From Candidatus Hydrogenedentota bacterium (GTDB lineage Bacteria; Hydrogenedentota; Hydrogenedentia; Hydrogenedentales; GCA-2746185), in assembly GCA_947486375.1 (NCBI GenBank), contig CANKTP010000017.1:1-34619 (forward strand): a stretch of DNA of 34,619 nt. Direction: 5' to 3'. Both the position numbers and the translations under genes were made by a program. Shown here one piece after another: positions 17,755 to 26,163 of the stretch. Each line of letters begins with the position of its first letter. Within the stretch, counting starts at the first letter, position 1. The notes beneath the pieces were generated by a model, which did no database searches, was not told the DNA's origin, and saw only the letters and a program-made list of their open reading frames with translations.

Positions 17755-18975
17755 ATGACGGCGTTTACTTATGCGGCCCGTAGCCGTGATGGCAAGACCC
17801 AGAAAGGCACCTTGACCGCCGAGAGCCGCCAAGCGGTCATCCAGACCCTGCAGGCGCGGGGCTTGACGCCCGACCCGGCGTCGATCAAGGAAAAAGGCAA
17901 GGCGGGGGCCCCGGCCGTCGCGAAGGGAAACAAACGCGTCAAGCAACAAGACTTGTTGCTCTTTACCCGACAGATGGCCACGATGGTCAACGCGGGCCTC
18001 CCCCTGTTGCAAAGCTTGGATATCCTCGCCGAACAAGCGGACGACGCGAACTTCGCGGCCGTCATCAGGGGAATCGCCCAGAACGTCGAGGGCGGCGAGA
18101 CATTTTCCGAGGCGCTGCGCAAATTTCCAAAGGCCTATCCGGACTTGTACGTGAGTATGGTTCGCGCGGGCGAAGCGGGCGGCGATCTCGATGGCGTACT
18201 GCTCCAATTGGCGGACTACCTCGAATCGACCGCCGAGTTGAAGCGCAAGATCAAGTCCGCGATGACCTATCCCACGGTCGCCTTCGGGCTCATCCTGTTG
18301 ATGGCCGCCGGTCTCATCCTGTTCGTCGTTCCCCGGTTCGCGGCAATTTTCACCGAACTGGGCGCCGAGCTACCGGCACCCACCAAGTTTCTCATCCTGA
18401 TCAGCAACACCGCCCAGTCATGGCGGGCCCTGGTCGTCGTCGCGGCGATGATTGGGACCGTGATGCTGGTTCGAGCGTACGGGGCCACCGAGACCGGCCG
18501 CTACAACTTGGATGCGCTGAAGCTCCGCTTGCCCATCTTCGGGCGGATTTTGCGCAAGGTCGCCGTTAGCCGTTTTACGCGGACGCTCTCGACCCTCACC
18601 CGGAGCGGCGTCGCCATTCTCCAAGCGATGGAAATTGTCGAGCGCACCGCCGGCAATGAAGTATTCGCCAAGGCAATCCGCGAGGCGGGCGACAGCGTGC
18701 GCAACGGCGAGACCCTTGCCGACCCGCTCGCCCGGAGCGGCGAGTTTCCCCCAATGGTCACCCGGATGATCGGCGTCGGGGAAAAAACCGGCGCACTCGA
18801 GGTAATGCTCGAGAAGATATCCGACTTTTACGATTCCGAGGTCAAGGCAATGGTCGAGGGAATGACCAGCCTTATCGAGCCCCTGCTGATTGCGTTCATG
18901 GGCACGATTGTCGGCGGCATCGTCATCGCCCTCTTCATGCCGATCATGAACCTGTCGAGTATCGTCAACCAGTAA
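17755..18975 (+). CDS. pilC: Type IV pilus inner-membrane platform protein PilC
   Basis: 406 aa, normal for PilC/GspF. N-terminal MTAFTYAARSRDGKTQKGTL is typical of the family. Two T2SSF domains follow: the first (about 70-190) with LLLFTRQMATMVNAGLPLLQ and GEAGGDLDGVLLQLADYLE; the second (about 270-395) with RFTRTLSTLTRSGVAILQ and GVGEKTGALEVMLEKI. Transmembrane segments lie near VAFGLILLMAAGLILFVVP, after the first domain, and at the C-terminus. It couples PilB and PilT to the pilin at the membrane. It has its own promoter and a terminator just downstream, so it is monocistronic here, separate from pilB/T. Confidence 0.92.
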   Translation: MTAFTYAARSRDGKTQKGTLTAESRQAVIQTLQARGLTPDPASIKEKGKAGAPAVAKGNKRVKQQDLLLFTRQMATMVNAGLPLLQSLDILAEQADDANFAAVIRGIAQNVEGGETFSEALRKFPKAYPDLYVSMVRAGEAGGDLDGVLLQLADYLESTAELKRKIKSAMTYPTVAFGLILLMAAGLILFVVPRFAAIFTELGAELPAPTKFLILISNTAQSWRALVVVAAMIGTVMLVRAYGATETGRYNLDALKLRLPIFGRILRKVAVSRFTRTLSTLTRSGVAILQAMEIVERTAGNEVFAKAIREAGDSVRNGETLADPLARSGEFPPMVTRMIGVGEKTGALEVMLEKISDFYDSEVKAMVEGMTSLIEPLLIAFMGTIVGGIVIALFMPIMNLSSIVNQ

Positions 18976-18997
18976 TCGTTCGATTTCTCAGGCTTGG

Positions 18998-19043
18998 CCG
19001 GGCGGATACGGAGGAACGTTTCCGCCCGGTCGTCGTGTTTTTT
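18998..19043 (+). terminator. Rho-independent terminator after pilC
   Basis: CCGGGCGGA (18998-19006) pairs perfectly with TCCGCCCGG (19021-19029) across a 14-nt loop. A run of six T follows at 19038-19043, about 9 nt past the stem. It lies 22 bp after the pilC stop and 57 bp before the stop of the converging gene. Confidence 0.6.
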
Positions 19044-19099
19044 GCACCCCCACGCCGGCGAAGATTCGACCAATCGGCTAAGCGATTGTGTCCAGGCTC

Positions 19100-20620
19100 C
19101 TACCGCCGATCAAGCCCATATTTGTCAATGTAGCGGCGTATCGCCGAATAGCCGATGCCGAGGGCTTCGGCGGCGTTCCGCCGGTTCCATTTATGCTGTT
19201 CGAGGGCGCGGCGGACTTCCTCCGGCTCGGGGACCCGTCGCGGTGGCCGGTCGATTTCCACCGTCCTTGGCTCCGCCGCCGAGGCCGCCATGGGCGGATC
19301 CGTCGAGTGCGTTGTATGCGGACGATGCAAGAGTTCCATTGTCGTTTTCCCGAGCGCCACCCATCGCTTGATCGTGCTTTCGAGCTCCCTCACGTTTCCG
19401 GGCCACGAATAATTCGACAGCGCGTTGATGTCCTCCGCCGAAACCTCGGGCAGCCGTGCCGCGTATTGGCTGTGTTTCGTCAGGAAATGGTGGACAAGCA
19501 GCGGAATGTCCTCGCGGCGCTCGGACAGTGGAGGCGCCCAGATATACACTTCATTCAGGCGAAAAAACAGATCGTCCCGGAATCCCCCCGTCGCGATCTT
19601 CTCCTCGAGGTTCGCGTTGGTCGCCGCCACGATTTGAACATCCACCCTCACGGGGGCGCCGCCCCCCAGCTTGGTGAACTCCTTGTGTTCGATCACCTGG
19701 AGAATTTTCGCCTGCACCATCGGATGCATGTCCCCAATCTCGTCCAAGAATATGATTCCGCCGTTCGCGAGGGAGAATCGCCCCGGCTTCGACCTGTCCG
19801 CCCCCGTGAAGGCGCCCTTTTCATATCCGAACAACTCGCTCTCCAGGAGGTTCTCGGGCAACGCGGTGCAATTCACCTTCACGAACGGTTTGTCCCGTCG
19901 GCGCGAAAGATGGTGGAGCTCCCGCGCAATGATGTCTTTCCCCACGCCGCTCTCCCCCCGTACAAGACAATTTAGGTCCGTCTGGGCTGCTTGCCGCACC
20001 ACCCGCCGCAGATCCTTCATCGGCTGGCTGACGCCAATCAGCAGCGATTCCTCGCGCGCCCCCTTGACGGCCGCAGAAGTCCCCGGGCCCCGGCCGTTGC
20101 GCTCGATGGCGCGATTTACCGCCCCGCGCAGCTCGGCCAGGCTGAACGGCTTCGGCAGAAAATCCGCCGCGCCACGGCGCATGCATTCCACGATGATATG
20201 CGGGTTCGAGTCGACCGACACGCATACCAGCTGCGGCGCATTGGGCGAAACGGCGATCGAGGAGAGCGCATCGAGTGTCAATCCCGCCTCCGGAAGCAGT
20301 TCCATCACCACCACGTCCGGCGGATCGGTGTGGAGCCGATCCAAGGCTTCGCTCAGGCTGGAAATACACTGCACCGAATAGCCCGACCGCGACAAGCCCT
20401 TCTCGATCGACCATCGAACCCCCGCGTCCGTCTCCAGCACGAGGATGCTGTGGGGGACGGTATTCCCCGGCGCCGGTTCGACATCCGGGGTCGAGCGTGT
20501 CGTCGCCAACGGGTACTTCCTCCACGGTTCGCCCGCGGCCACGATGGCCGGGGCATATTGTCGGCGCGGAACGGCCAGGGAAAAATCCGTTTCGCACCGA
20601 TTCAAGTCGAAAAAAACCAT
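19100..20620 (-). CDS. Sigma54 activator with a degenerate (phospho-acceptor Glu) receiver
   Basis: 506 aa from the ATG at 20620. A receiver-like domain spans about 56-170, but the phospho-acceptor position reads E107 (DVVVMELLP) instead of Asp, and the acidic pair reads E63-T64 (ILVLETDAG) instead of Asp-Asp. K157 (LPKPF) is kept. The AAA+ domain is intact: Walker A GESGVGKD (222-229), GAFTGA (269-274) and FLDEIGD. The C-terminal Fis-type helix-turn-helix reads NRRNAAEALGIGYSAIRRY. The protein should activate sigma54 promoters but probably not through phosphorylation. A TTG at 20509 with GGAGG about 9 bp upstream is an alternative start that drops a 37-residue non-conserved leader. It lies 35 bp downstream of its kinase-like partner and is likely cotranscribed. 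Confidence 0.85.
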   Translation of the reverse strand: MVFFDLNRCETDFSLAVPRRQYAPAIVAAGEPWRKYPLATTRSTPDVEPAPGNTVPHSILVLETDAGVRWSIEKGLSRSGYSVQCISSLSEALDRLHTDPPDVVVMELLPEAGLTLDALSSIAVSPNAPQLVCVSVDSNPHIIVECMRRGAADFLPKPFSLAELRGAVNRAIERNGRGPGTSAAVKGAREESLLIGVSQPMKDLRRVVRQAAQTDLNCLVRGESGVGKDIIARELHHLSRRRDKPFVKVNCTALPENLLESELFGYEKGAFTGADRSKPGRFSLANGGIIFLDEIGDMHPMVQAKILQVIEHKEFTKLGGGAPVRVDVQIVAATNANLEEKIATGGFRDDLFFRLNEVYIWAPPLSERREDIPLLVHHFLTKHSQYAARLPEVSAEDINALSNYSWPGNVRELESTIKRWVALGKTTMELLHRPHTTHSTDPPMAASAAEPRTVEIDRPPRRVPEPEEVRRALEQHKWNRRNAAEALGIGYSAIRRYIDKYGLDRR

Positions 20621-20655
20621 GCTTCAAAGATGGGGGCGATTTCGCCCCCGGGGTC

Positions 20656-22332
20656 TCATGCGGCCGGCGTGGACAGCGCATCCTTGGGCAACAAGATGCG
20701 GAAGGCGTTCTGGGAACCCAGATCCCGTTCGAGCGTCAGGCGTCCCCCGCAAGTATTCACGGAACGCTGCGCAAGCAAGAAACTCGGATGGTCCCGCGCT
20801 TGTTCGTAAGAGACCGCGCTCGGGGTGGCGCCCGGAAGCCCGAACAGATCCACGGTGCCGACGTTATGGGCGATCCGGCAGGAAACCCAGCCAGGATCCG
20901 GCTCCTCGACATGGATGTGCACTGTGCCGCCCGTATTCACGGTGCGGACCGCGCTCGACACCAAATCGAGAATGGTCCGCGCCAGGGCGGTGCCATTGAG
21001 CAGCACGCATTCGCCCGGAGTATCGAAATCCGTGTGTATAATCACGCCGCGCGCCTTGATGGCCCCTGACAAGAGCCCAAGGGTTTGGGCGATATACTGG
21101 TCCAGCCGGACCGTCTCCACGCTGTCCGCGCGCGTTCTCGACAGTTTGTTGAAAAGTTGGGTCTGCTCGGTCAAGTAATCCGCGTTCCGCTGGATAATTT
21201 CCATGCCCTCGTACACATCGGGCGAGATGTCCGTCTCCTTGACGAAATCCGCCGCCATTTTCATCGCCGTCAGGGACTGGAGGAACCCCCGGGATAGTTC
21301 CATCGCAATGTTTCCCAAGCTCGCATGCTGCGCCGCATAGACCATCATGTGCGACCGGTGCCATTCGAAGGCCAGGACGTGCGCCGCAGTCCCCAAGAAT
21401 TCCAACTCCCCTTCGTTCCCGATAAAACCGCGCCCAAGATAGAAGCCCACCGTCGATACCGGCCGTCCCCAAAAACTCTGTGGGAACACTTGCGATTGGT
21501 AATCCGACTCGCTCAAATCCGTGTGCCGGTTTATCCAAAACTGCGTCAACAAGGACGGATCCGCCGCCGCCAACACGGTGTCGAGGCTGTTGCCAGGGCC
21601 CTCTTCCCGCGCCATGACCGCCTCGATGCGGCCGTCATCCCCGCGTACCGCCGCAAGGAATTCCTTCCGGTGGATGTCGCACAGCGCAATGCATTTCAAT
21701 GGCAAGTGCTTGCAGATCTCCTCGGCGACGGTCCGCACCCAGATTTCGTCCGTGTGGAACTCCGACGACAAGTTCGTAAGCCTCACCAGCGAATGCAACA
21801 GCGCATTGCTCGAGGCGCAGGTCTCCGCGTAGTCTCGGATGTCCGCAGTCGCCGCCTCGATTTTCGCCTTGAGTTGATCTCGTTCCTCGCGAAGCATCTG
21901 CACCAGTTCCGCCCGTTCGCGCAACAACTCGTGGTGGGACACCGCCCGCACAATGCTGGCCCGCAATGTGGTCATATCCACGGGCTTCGTCAGGAAATCG
22001 AATGCGCCGGCCCGCATGGCGCCGATGGCACTTTCCGAATCCCGTTTACCCGTCAGGATCAAGGCCACCATGTGGGGCGCAAGTGCCCTAAATTCGTCGA
22101 CCAAGTCCAGTCCTGAACCGTCCGGGAGGCCAATATCCACCAAGGCGCAACTATACTTACCGTCGAGCGCGGCTTGACGTCCCGCCGAGCAGGTCGAGAC
22201 ACAAGCAACCGCAAAACCAAGATTCTCAAGCTGTTGGCGCAACACATCTTGCATGATCGGGGAATCCTCGACCACGAGTATGTGCGCCGGTGCCGCCTGC
22301 GTGATCGCCATCTCGCCCGAAAGGGTCGCCAT
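20656..22332 (-). CDS. Receiver-GAF-pseudo-histidine-kinase protein
   Basis: 558 aa, soluble. Residues 17-130 are an intact receiver (E22/D23, D66 in CALVDIGLPDG, T94, K116). A coiled coil (about 135-170) and a GAF-like region (about 175-330) follow. The dimerisation helix is recognisable (QHASLGNIAMELSRGFLQSL, 335-354), but the phosphorylated His of the H-box is replaced by R348. The HATPase region (about 405-550) lacks the N-box Asn (ILDLVSSAVRTV) and the DxGxG box. It is probably a kinase-dead scaffold read out through its receiver. I chose the ATG at 22332 with GGGAG at 7 bp over an upstream TTG at 22356. It is cotranscribed with the degenerate-receiver activator. The domain calls are from motif reading only. 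Confidence 0.75.
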   Translation of the reverse strand: MATLSGEMAITQAAPAHILVVEDSPIMQDVLRQQLENLGFAVACVSTCSAGRQAALDGKYSCALVDIGLPDGSGLDLVDEFRALAPHMVALILTGKRDSESAIGAMRAGAFDFLTKPVDMTTLRASIVRAVSHHELLRERAELVQMLREERDQLKAKIEAATADIRDYAETCASSNALLHSLVRLTNLSSEFHTDEIWVRTVAEEICKHLPLKCIALCDIHRKEFLAAVRGDDGRIEAVMAREEGPGNSLDTVLAAADPSLLTQFWINRHTDLSESDYQSQVFPQSFWGRPVSTVGFYLGRGFIGNEGELEFLGTAAHVLAFEWHRSHMMVYAAQHASLGNIAMELSRGFLQSLTAMKMAADFVKETDISPDVYEGMEIIQRNADYLTEQTQLFNKLSRTRADSVETVRLDQYIAQTLGLLSGAIKARGVIIHTDFDTPGECVLLNGTALARTILDLVSSAVRTVNTGGTVHIHVEEPDPGWVSCRIAHNVGTVDLFGLPGATPSAVSYEQARDHPSFLLAQRSVNTCGGRLTLERDLGSQNAFRILLPKDALSTPAA

Positions 22333-22369
22333 TGATGACTCCCGTGTAAGTATCAAGAATGCAATCGAT

Positions 22370-22397
22370 TAATAGTCAATCGCAATTAACTATTATA
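22370..22397 (-). promoter_or_regulatory. Candidate operator/promoter of the pseudo-kinase gene
   Basis: A perfect 7-bp inverted repeat, TAATAGT-12 bp-ACTATTA (22370-22395), has half-sites about two helical turns apart. It overlaps a minus-strand TATAAT (22392-22397) located about 60 bp before the ATG at 22332. No good -35 box is visible, which would fit a regulator-dependent promoter. The evidence is suggestive only. Confidence 0.3.
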
Positions 22398-23018
22398 TAG
22401 GGGATTTCCTGCAAATGCCACCGCCACGCAATCATTGGCCAGTTTTGACCAGTTCTCGCCGGAATCAATGTGCGGAGGTGCAATACAAAATCCCGATCTA
22501 GCTCGGTACATCCGGCGCGATACGTAATAGGGAATCCAATCTCACCCTGTATCCTTGGTCGGCATGCCCGACCAACGAAAGCGTTCGTGCCAATGATGGC
22601 ACTAGAGTTTGGGATGGCTGACTGCCCGTATTTTGTTGACACCTTTCCTGACTTCGGGTAGATTTACGCGGGAGAGGGCGCGCAAAATCGGAATGGCGAA
22701 GGACACTCGCAGATTAGCTCGCCGGATTTCTTGCAAGGTCGAGCGCGGAACGTAGAGTTCGCCCGTCGAGGCGCATGCGTATGACCGCAACGTCTGGGAA
22801 AGCTGCTCCTGTTTGCCGTTGCATAAAGTCGGCAATCCAGAGTCTGCGGAAGCGCGGTCGGTCGGCGCTTGGGGGGCGAGATCGATAGTATTTAAGGCGT
22901 TTCGACATATAGGGTTATCGCGTCCGGCATGGGGATTCGTGGCGAGCTGATCGATTCCCCTTGGATTAGTCCGGTCGCGTTTGCAACTCTACGATAGGCG
23001 AAGGTATACGGAGGCAGA
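22398..23018. other. Gene-free gap between signalling pair and sugar transferases
   Basis: About 620 bp with no convincing gene. Short minus-strand frames (77 and 64 codons around 22602-22908) overlap in two registers and could be eroded coding sequence, but I recognise no family. The gap is AT-richer near 22400 and probably holds regulatory sequence for the divergent genes. Confidence 0.4.
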
Positions 23019-24218
23019 TTGTCATCCCCGCGAGAACATAGCGCGTCGTTGGCGCTGACCTTGGCCCTGTTCGATATCGGCTGCATCGCCTTGGCCTTTT
23101 CGAGTGCGATTGTGCTCGTGCCGGCGGATCCGGGCCTTTCTTTCCCAGATTCGGTCCTCAAATACAAACTCTACTTTCTAGTATTGGCGGGCGTCTGGTG
23201 TGTCCAGGCCCTGGATCAACGCCTCTTCGTTTCACGGCGCGGAGATGCCCTCGTCCCCCAATTGTTCGCGTTGACAAAGACCGTGTTTACTTCGCTTGTG
23301 CTGACCATCTTCGTGGTGGCCTTGTATCATCGCAGTTATTTCGACCGGGAGTTCGCCCTCGTATTTAGCGCCTTCGCCCTGCTCATCATGGTGATCTTTC
23401 GCACGACGATGCGCCTTGGGCTTTGGGGCTTGCGGCGCCGGGGATACAACTATCGGCGTATCGTCCTCATCGGCGCCAATTCGCGTAGCGCACAAGCCGC
23501 CGAGGTCATCCTTTCGCATGAACATTTCGGGTACCAGATCACGGGCTTCCTCGACGACGATTCGGGGCGGGGGGAATTCCTTGACCGGTTTCGCATACCG
23601 TATTGGGGGAAAATTGCGGAGTTGGAGCGTTACCTAGTCGAGGGCGTGATCGATGTGGTCTATATTTCGCTCCCGGTTCGATCCCACTACGAGACCATCC
23701 AGAGCATTGCCCATCTATGCGAGGGGGTCGGGGTGCCCGTGCGGCTCATCGCGGATTTGTTTCCCCTGCGCATCGCGACCAGCGAGTTGATGCGAATCGG
23801 CAACATACCCATGTTGGACTTGTCCGTCGCACCCGAGGCGCAACCCCAGGAAGCGCTCAAACGCCTTACGGATGTCGTGGTGTCCGCCATCCTGCTCATC
23901 ATCCTCGCCCCCGTGGGAATCCTTTTCGCGGTCATGGTGAAACTCGATTCCAAAGGCCCGGTCTTCGTCCTCGAGCGCCGTGTCAATCGCGCGACCGACC
24001 GTTCGTTTTCCATGATTAAGTTCCGTACCCGGGAACTGTGCGAGGGTGTGGCCTCGCCCGCCCACGGCCAGCCGAGCAAATTCGGGCGATTCCTCCTGCG
24101 CTACAGCCTCGATGAACTTCCCGAGCTTTTCAACGTATTCTTGGGCCACATGAGCATGGGCGACCTGCGGCCTGTTCCCGCCGCCAAGCCGATAGACACG
24201 GCCGGGGCCGCCCAATGA
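23019..24218 (+). CDS. Polyprenyl-phosphate sugar-1-phosphate transferase paralog, C-terminally truncated
   Basis: 399 aa, starting at a TTG preceded by GGAGG (23010-23014); an in-frame stop lies just upstream, so no other start is possible nearby. The architecture is four N-terminal hydrophobic segments, a CoA-binding-3/Rossmann-like domain (RRIVLIGANSRSAQAAEVI), a fifth membrane segment (VVVSAILLIILAPVGILFAV) and the start of a bacterial sugar-transferase domain. Key parts are degraded: KFRS reads KFRT, VGPRP reads MGDLRP, and the protein ends before the KPGxTGLWQVSGR block that the next gene retains. The DE dyad (RYSLDELPEL) is present. It is probably inactive or a regulatory subunit of the neighbour. 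The next gene starts 37 bp later. Confidence 0.75.
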   Translation: MSSPREHSASLALTLALFDIGCIALAFSSAIVLVPADPGLSFPDSVLKYKLYFLVLAGVWCVQALDQRLFVSRRGDALVPQLFALTKTVFTSLVLTIFVVALYHRSYFDREFALVFSAFALLIMVIFRTTMRLGLWGLRRRGYNYRRIVLIGANSRSAQAAEVILSHEHFGYQITGFLDDDSGRGEFLDRFRIPYWGKIAELERYLVEGVIDVVYISLPVRSHYETIQSIAHLCEGVGVPVRLIADLFPLRIATSELMRIGNIPMLDLSVAPEAQPQEALKRLTDVVVSAILLIILAPVGILFAVMVKLDSKGPVFVLERRVNRATDRSFSMIKFRTRELCEGVASPAHGQPSKFGRFLLRYSLDELPELFNVFLGHMSMGDLRPVPAAKPIDTAGAAQ

Positions 24219-24255
24219 CCGCCTCCCCCCTTCGGCGCTTCGAGGGTCTCGCGCC

Positions 24256-25683
24256 ATGAGGACCCGGTCATCCTATGCCCGAAGCCTGGCAAGTGCATTC
24301 GGGCTCACGGCCCTCGACGGCGTGTTCATCGTGGCGGCCTATCTCTGGGCGCTCGAAAGCACCTACCCGGTCACGCAAGAATTCGGCGAAAGCTTCCTCG
24401 CTCGCATCCCCTACCTTCTCATCTTCTTGCTCGTATGGTCCGTCGCCTCGTTTGACCAGCATTTGTTCCGCACGCAAGGCAATGCGGGACTCACCGGGTA
24501 CGCCTTCGCGGTGACCAAGGCCATGGCCGACGCGCTGGTCGTGAGTACCGTGGCCATGGCCTTGTTTTCCTCGCAAGGGATCGACCGCAGATTTATTCTC
24601 GCATTCGCGCTGGGTGCCCTGGCGGCCATCCTGATCGTCCGCGTCGCCGGGAGAATAGTGCTTTGGAATTTCCGGCGCAGGGGCATCAATGTCCGAAGGG
24701 TGTTGATCGTCGGCGCCAACGAGCGGACCGCCCGCCTGGCCGATGTCATGCAGGCAAGGGACTATCTCGGCTATCAATTCGCGGGACTCGTCGAGGACGA
24801 TCCCGATAGGGTCCCCATCCTCGCCGGCCACGGCATCGAGCATCTCGGGAAAATCGACAGGCTCGACGGGCTTGTCCGCGAAGGCCGCTTCGACGAGGTG
24901 TATGTCTCCTTGCCAATCCGTTCCCACTACGAGACCATCCAGCATATCGCCCATCTCTGCGAGGGCGAAGGGATACCTGTCCGGTTCATCGCCGATCTCT
25001 TTCCGTTGCGTATCGCGACGAACCGGCTGATGTACGTCGAGGATATCCCCTTGTTGTCCCTCTCCGCAGTTCCGGAACATCAATTTGAGCTTGCCCTAAA
25101 GAGGGCGTTGGACCTTGCGGTGTCCTCCATCTTGCTGGTCATGTTGTCCCCCGCGCTCATCGCCACCGCGATCGTCATCAAGTTGGACTCGCGCGGCCCC
25201 ATTCTTTTCGCCCAGGAGCGCGTCGGTCAAAACCAACGGCGCTTCAACATGCTCAAGTTCCGCTCGATGGTCGTGAACGCCGAGGCCCTCCGGGCCGAGC
25301 TCGAGAAGATGAACGAGGCCGATGGACCTGTGTTCAAGATTCGCCGCGATCCCCGGATAACGCGCGTCGGCAGGTTCATCCGGAAATTCAGCATCGACGA
25401 ATTCCCCCAACTGATAAATGTTTGGCGGGGTCAAATGAGCCTGGTCGGGCCAAGGCCGCCCTTGGCTGCGGAAGTTGCCCGATATTCGTGGGATCAGCGC
25501 CGCCGCCTCAGCGTCAAACCCGGTATGACGGGGCTCTGGCAGGTCAGCGGGCGAAGCGACGTGAGTTTCGAGCAATGGGTCGAACTGGACTTGCAATATA
25601 TCGACGGGTGGTCGATATGGCTCGACTTTCAAATCCTGGTGAAAACGTTCAGGGCCGTGGTCGAGGGGCGCGGGGCCGCATAG
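24256..25683 (+). CDS. Undecaprenyl-phosphate sugar-1-phosphate transferase (exopolysaccharide initiation)
   Basis: 475 aa, normal for the WcaJ/WbaP/EpsB-type family. Four N-terminal membrane helices, then a Rossmann-like domain (RRVLIVGANERTARLADVM), a membrane hairpin (LAVSSILLVMLSPALIATAI), and the catalytic domain with KFRSM, the DE pair in KFSIDEFPQLINVW, SLVGPRPP, and KPGMTGLWQVSGRSDVSFE. It moves a sugar phosphate from a nucleotide sugar to undecaprenyl phosphate, the first membrane step of exopolysaccharide or O-antigen synthesis. ATG with GAGGG at about 8 bp. It shares long identical stretches with the upstream paralog (SHYETIQ-IAHLCEG and ADLFPLRIAT), showing a tandem duplication. 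Confidence 0.9.
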   Translation: MRTRSSYARSLASAFGLTALDGVFIVAAYLWALESTYPVTQEFGESFLARIPYLLIFLLVWSVASFDQHLFRTQGNAGLTGYAFAVTKAMADALVVSTVAMALFSSQGIDRRFILAFALGALAAILIVRVAGRIVLWNFRRRGINVRRVLIVGANERTARLADVMQARDYLGYQFAGLVEDDPDRVPILAGHGIEHLGKIDRLDGLVREGRFDEVYVSLPIRSHYETIQHIAHLCEGEGIPVRFIADLFPLRIATNRLMYVEDIPLLSLSAVPEHQFELALKRALDLAVSSILLVMLSPALIATAIVIKLDSRGPILFAQERVGQNQRRFNMLKFRSMVVNAEALRAELEKMNEADGPVFKIRRDPRITRVGRFIRKFSIDEFPQLINVWRGQMSLVGPRPPLAAEVARYSWDQRRRLSVKPGMTGLWQVSGRSDVSFEQWVELDLQYIDGWSIWLDFQILVKTFRAVVEGRGAA

Positions 25684-25725
25684 GGCACCCTCCCCGGGGC
25701 GAATTCTCCCACCCCAGCGGCGACT

Positions 25726-26163
25726 TCAGCCGGTCATCACCACGGAACCGGCCTGGCTGGCCGATGCCTTTTGAAGGCGCCGGAAACCGGCGGCCAACAG
25801 GCCGTCAGCGCCACCCCCATCCGACGGATAGGTGACCAACGCGAAACGCATGTCATGACCGTCGTTGTTCTTGGCCTTGTACCGCTCGATCGCGGCCAAG
25901 GCACCGGCGGTATTCGTCTCGCTCATCAGAATCACCGAGGCCCCATCGAGCTCCGCCATCACGTCGCTATCGCGCAATTGCTCGGCAAGTAATTTCTTGA
26001 CCTTTCCGCTGCGCCCCGTCGAGGATACGACAATCAAGGAGACGAACCTCCGATACCGCTCCGCGGATTTAAGCTCGTACCGAAGGAACTTACTCAGGAA
26101 TCCGATTCGCTCCTGGCCGAGTCCCTCGTTTCGCTGCTCTGCGTCTGCAAATTCCGGCATCAT
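25726..26163 (-). CDS. GGDEF-like protein lacking the GGDEF motif
   Basis: 145 aa from ATG 26163 (26160 is also ATG); GGTGG lies upstream. The fold pattern follows a diguanylate cyclase domain: FLRYELKSAERYRRFVSLIVV, then EQLRDSDVMAELDGASVILM, IERYKAKNNDG, FALVTYPSDGG and GLLAAGFRRLQKA. At the GGDEF position the sequence is D73-G-A-S-V77, so metal and GTP chemistry are not expected. It converges on the sugar transferase gene, 42 bp from its stop. It may be a regulatory relic or protein-interaction module; the family call rests on pattern similarity only. Confidence 0.6.
   Translation of the reverse strand: MMPEFADAEQRNEGLGQERIGFLSKFLRYELKSAERYRRFVSLIVVSSTGRSGKVKKLLAEQLRDSDVMAELDGASVILMSETNTAGALAAIERYKAKNNDGHDMRFALVTYPSDGGGADGLLAAGFRRLQKASASQAGSVVMTG

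Noticed and set aside
22602-22908. Two short minus-strand frames as a broken gene
   Set aside because: They overlap in different registers and I recognise no family; the evidence is too thin to call a pseudogene.
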